Below are positions 5,938-8,090 of a stretch of 8,090 bases of DNA, one piece after another (position 1 is the first letter of the stretch; each line of letters starts with the position of its first letter). The position numbers were made by a program, and so were the translations under genes. This stretch comes from Pseudomonadota bacterium (GTDB lineage Bacteria > Pseudomonadota > Gammaproteobacteria > Burkholderiales > Burkholderiaceae), in the NCBI GenBank assembly GCA_021778935.1, contig JAJYBQ010000104.1, positions 1 through 8,090 on the forward strand, given 5' to 3'. The notes below the pieces were generated by a model. The model saw only the letters and a program-made list of their open reading frames with translations, made no database searches and was not told where the DNA came from.

Positions 5938-7776
5938 ATGACTGAACCCGATGCGTCTTTGACCTCTGAACTCGGCGATGCAGCGATCCTGCGTCGCCAG
6001 GGGCTGGCCGCAGATTCGAATGGCGGCGCGGCGCATCGCACGTGCGGCGATGCGCTGAAGCGGGTCGGGCGATATGAGGAAGCGCTCGCCAGTTACGAGC
6101 GCGCGCTCGGGATCGATCCGAATGATGTCGAAGGGCATATCGGCCGCGGCTCCGTGTTGCGAGCGCTCATGCGCTTCGACGAGGCGCTTGCAAGCTTCGA
6201 GCGGGCGATCGCGCTTCGAGCGGGCGATGCCGAGATCCACTTTCATCGCGCAGTCGTGCTGCAGTTTTTGGGGCGGCTCGATGAGGCGCTGAGCGGGTAC
6301 GAGCGCGCGCTCCGGATCTCTCCTGGCCTCGCCGAGGCCCACTACAACCGCGGAATCGCGCTGCAGGATCTCCGACGTTTCGAGGCGGCGCTGGCGTCGT
6401 ACACGCAAGCGATCGATGTGATGCCATCCTACGCGGATGCCTATATCAATCGTGCCAACCTGCTCTCGCGGCTCGGACGCCTCGACGAGGCGCACGACGA
6501 TCTCGTGCGGGCGAGAGCGGTCAAACCCGACTCTCCGGAGTTGCAGATCAACCTCGGCAACGTGCTGAGGCGCCTCGGGCGCTTCTACGAGGCGCTCGAC
6601 CGTTGCGAACGTGCCGTCGCAATTCAGCCGAAATCGGCCGAGGCGCATCTCAATCTTGGCGCGGTGCTGTACGACCTCAACCAACCGGAGGCGGCCGTGG
6701 CGTGCTACGACCGGGCGCTCGCCCTTCGCCCGGACTTTGCCGGGGCGCATCAGAACCGGGCGTATGCGTTGCTGATGGCCGGGAACTTTGCGCGTGGCTG
6801 GGCGGAACACGAATGGCGCTGGAGAAACGACCAGGATCCGCTCTGGAACGAGCGGGCGCGATTTGCGCAGCCGCCGTGGCTTGGCGGCGAGTCGCTCGCG
6901 GGGAAGCGCGTTCTTCTCCACGCCGAGCAGGGGTTCGGGGACGTGATTCAGTTTTGCCGTTTTGCCCGCTGGGTCGCAGACCTTGGTGCAACGGTGATGC
7001 TGGAGGTGCCGCGTCCGCTTGCGACCCTGGTTGCGGATCTCGATGGGGTTTCGCAGGTCATCGTGTGTGGTGAGCCGCTGCCAACCTTCGATGCGCACTG
7101 TCCGCTCATGAGCTTGCCGCTGGCATTTCACACGGAGCTGTCGACCGTTCCCGCGCGGGTGCCATACCTCAAGGCTGATCCCGCGAAGGTGCGGCACTGG
7201 AAGGAAAGGCTGGGTCCGGCCCGGAGGACAAGGGTTGGTCTTGTATGGTCGGGCGGTTTCAGGCCGGAGCAACCGGACCTCTGGACGCTCAATCTGCGGC
7301 GGAACATTCCCTTGGCGAAGTTTGCGGGTTTGCGGGTTTGCGATGTCGAGTTTTTCGGCCTTCAGAAGGGCCAGGAGGCTCGATCGGAACTTGCGGACCT
7401 GATCGCGGCGCGGTGGGACGGGCCGACGATCGTCGACGTGGGAGAGGAGCTTGACGATTTTTCCGACACGGCGGCGCTGATGGAAAACCTTCACCTGGTC
7501 ATCTCGGTGGATACCTCGGCGGCCCATTTGGCCGGTGCGCTGGGCAGGCCGGTCTGGCTGCTGAATCGATTCGACAGTTGTTGGCGCTGGCTGCTTGAGC
7601 GTACGGATAGTCCTTGGTATCCCACCCTCACGATCTACCGGCAGGCGAGTGCAGGGGATTGGGATGGCGCCATGGAGCGGGTGCGAGAAGACCTCTGTCG
7701 CAGAGTACAAGCACTCCGATTTCAACCCGTCGGCGGCGAAGATCCTGTTTCCGGTTGCTGCGGATCGCGTGCGTAA
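5938..7776 (+). CDS. TPR protein with C-terminal GT9-like glycosyltransferase domain
   Basis: This 612-residue two-part protein has seven to eight consecutive 34-residue tetratricopeptide repeats at roughly 31-290. They show the usual A-x-x-x-Y/F-x-R-A-L/I-x-x-x-P-x pattern and recurrent G-R-x-x-E-A-L turns. A linker with G-W-A-E-H-E-W-R-W-R (287-296) follows. Residues 320-590 form a glycosyltransferase-like domain with R-V-L-L-H-A-E-Q-G-F-G-D at 324-335, V-G-L-V-W-S-G near 433-439 and V-D-T-S-A-A-H-L-A-G near 524-533. This matches the heptosyltransferase-like (GT9) proteins common in Proteobacteria. No signal peptide is seen, so it is presumably cytoplasmic. ATG5938 is chosen because the coding-like sequence starts there; the frame is open upstream to 5302, but that lies antisense to fabG. 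No clear Shine-Dalgarno is present. It diverges from the polyene operon, and a functional link is not shown. Acceptor and sugar are unknown. Confidence 0.88.
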   Translation: MTEPDASLTSELGDAAILRRQGLAADSNGGAAHRTCGDALKRVGRYEEALASYERALGIDPNDVEGHIGRGSVLRALMRFDEALASFERAIALRAGDAEIHFHRAVVLQFLGRLDEALSGYERALRISPGLAEAHYNRGIALQDLRRFEAALASYTQAIDVMPSYADAYINRANLLSRLGRLDEAHDDLVRARAVKPDSPELQINLGNVLRRLGRFYEALDRCERAVAIQPKSAEAHLNLGAVLYDLNQPEAAVACYDRALALRPDFAGAHQNRAYALLMAGNFARGWAEHEWRWRNDQDPLWNERARFAQPPWLGGESLAGKRVLLHAEQGFGDVIQFCRFARWVADLGATVMLEVPRPLATLVADLDGVSQVIVCGEPLPTFDAHCPLMSLPLAFHTELSTVPARVPYLKADPAKVRHWKERLGPARRTRVGLVWSGGFRPEQPDLWTLNLRRNIPLAKFAGLRVCDVEFFGLQKGQEARSELADLIAARWDGPTIVDVGEELDDFSDTAALMENLHLVISVDTSAAHLAGALGRPVWLLNRFDSCWRWLLERTDSPWYPTLTIYRQASAGDWDGAMERVREDLCRRVQALRFQPVGGEDPVSGCCGSRA

Positions 7777-8039
7777 AAAAAATCGACGAGTTTCTTCCGC
7801 GGCGCGACCCGTCCCCCGAAGAAGGCGACTTCTTCCGTCGCACCCAATTTTCCCGGCGCAGCGCCCCGCAGCGAGGGCGGGGTTTGCTGTTGCCGCGTAC
7901 TGCGCACCATGCTTCATGGTTGCGCCGCGGTGTTCCGCGTGAACGAAATCCTCGTCGATCCCCTTTACATCAAACGTTCCACGAAAATCGCGCTTTTGCG
8001 GTAACTCATTCAGATTGAAAGGGATTACCTTACCGGGCA
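7777..8039. other. Intergenic region downstream of the TPR gene
   Basis: No frame here shows a recognisable protein. The region opens with a run of eight A (7775-7782, starting within the stop codon). It holds three small inverted repeats: GAAGAAG/CTTCTTC at 7818-7835 with a GCGA (GNRA-type) tetraloop, CCCCGC/GCGGGG at 7864-7882, and ACCATG/CATGGT at 7906-7920. The last 100 bp are less GC-rich than the rest of the window. The open minus-strand frame crossing it simply continues antisense through the TPR gene. Confidence 0.5.
7864..7885 (+). terminator. Candidate weak intrinsic terminator after the TPR gene
   Basis: A GC-only 6-bp stem (CCCCGC 7864-7869, GCGGGG 7877-7882, 7-base loop) is followed directly by TTT and then a mixed T-containing stretch. 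It lies 87 bases after the TPR stop. The U-tract is short, so termination would be inefficient. The GNRA-looped hairpin at 7818-7835 upstream may contribute. Confidence 0.35.
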
Positions 8040-8090
8040 TCAATCCTGCTTGCTATCCGTACGGCGATACGCCCAAACGATTGTTGCGAA
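8040..8090 (-). CDS. Possible C-terminal end of an unidentified minus-strand gene (partial)
   Basis: From the right edge, the minus strand reads sixteen open codons, F-A-T-I-V-W-A-Y-R-R-T-D-S-K-Q-D, then TGA at 8042-8040. A hydrophobic stretch followed by a short charged tail looks like the end of a membrane protein. However, sixteen open codons are expected by chance almost half the time, so this is only a possibility. No family can be named. Confidence 0.2.
   Translation of the reverse strand, partial: FATIVWAYRRTDSKQD

Noticed and set aside
7775..7800. T8 tract on the minus strand as an intrinsic terminator for a gene entering from the right
   Set aside because: No stable GC-rich stem lies immediately upstream of the tract on that strand.
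7941..8040. Minus-strand start at 8040 overlapping the edge ORF stop as TGATG
   Set aside because: The overlap looks like coupling, but the frame has no stop until deep inside the TPR gene. A genuine gene would be entirely antisense to it.
5572..8043. Open minus-strand frame of 823 codons opposite the TPR gene
   Set aside because: The translation is Arg/His/Pro-rich with no recognisable domain. It is the antisense mirror of a GC-rich TPR gene and overruns the start of fabG in another frame.
1..8090. CRISPR arrays, tRNA or rRNA genes, insertion sequences
   Set aside because: No regularly spaced repeats, cloverleaf-like segments, transposase motifs or terminal inverted repeats were found.

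Overview
The window is GC-rich bacterial DNA with tightly packed, overlapping genes. The protein families are typical of Gram-negative Proteobacteria, beta or gamma class. That placement is inferred from the gene families; no rRNA or other phylogenetic marker is present.

The centre (about 1698-5750, minus strand) is a six-gene run. In transcription order it encodes a FabG-type ketoreductase, an acyl carrier protein, an ApeI-like hotdog dehydratase, a ketosynthase with an intact Cys-His-His triad, a chain-length-factor half-ketosynthase, and an ApeP-like dehydratase. Together these form a complete beta-keto condensing, reducing and dehydrating cycle that lacks an enoyl reductase. That is the logic of the type II PKS/FAS-like machinery for aryl polyene (APE, xanthomonadin/flexirubin-like) pigments. 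The aryl-starter ligase, acyltransferase, LolA-like carrier, MMPL exporter and second ketosynthase known from characterised APE clusters are not in this window.

The left part (138-1756, plus strand) holds a PAP2-superfamily membrane phosphatase/transferase whose stop overlaps the start of a family-2 glycosyltransferase. This pair converges on the polyene operon, and the two 3' ends overlap by 59 bp. The likely but unproven role is building or attaching a lipid or sugar head group for the polyene. They are probably the last genes of a longer plus-strand operon beginning left of the window.

The right part (5938-7776, plus strand) encodes a TPR protein fused to a GT9-like glycosyltransferase domain. 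It diverges from fabG across a 187-bp intergenic region that carries an 11-bp tandem repeat and a 12-bp perfect palindrome. The tail (7777-8090) is mostly non-coding, with several small hairpins and perhaps the extreme end of another minus-strand gene.

The items most worth a second look are a ketoreductase whose catalytic-tetrad Asn is Ser, an ApeI-like enzyme whose expected acidic residue is displaced by one position, an 11-bp stem-loop inside the operon, a short leader ORF coupled to the ACP gene, and the convergent overlap.
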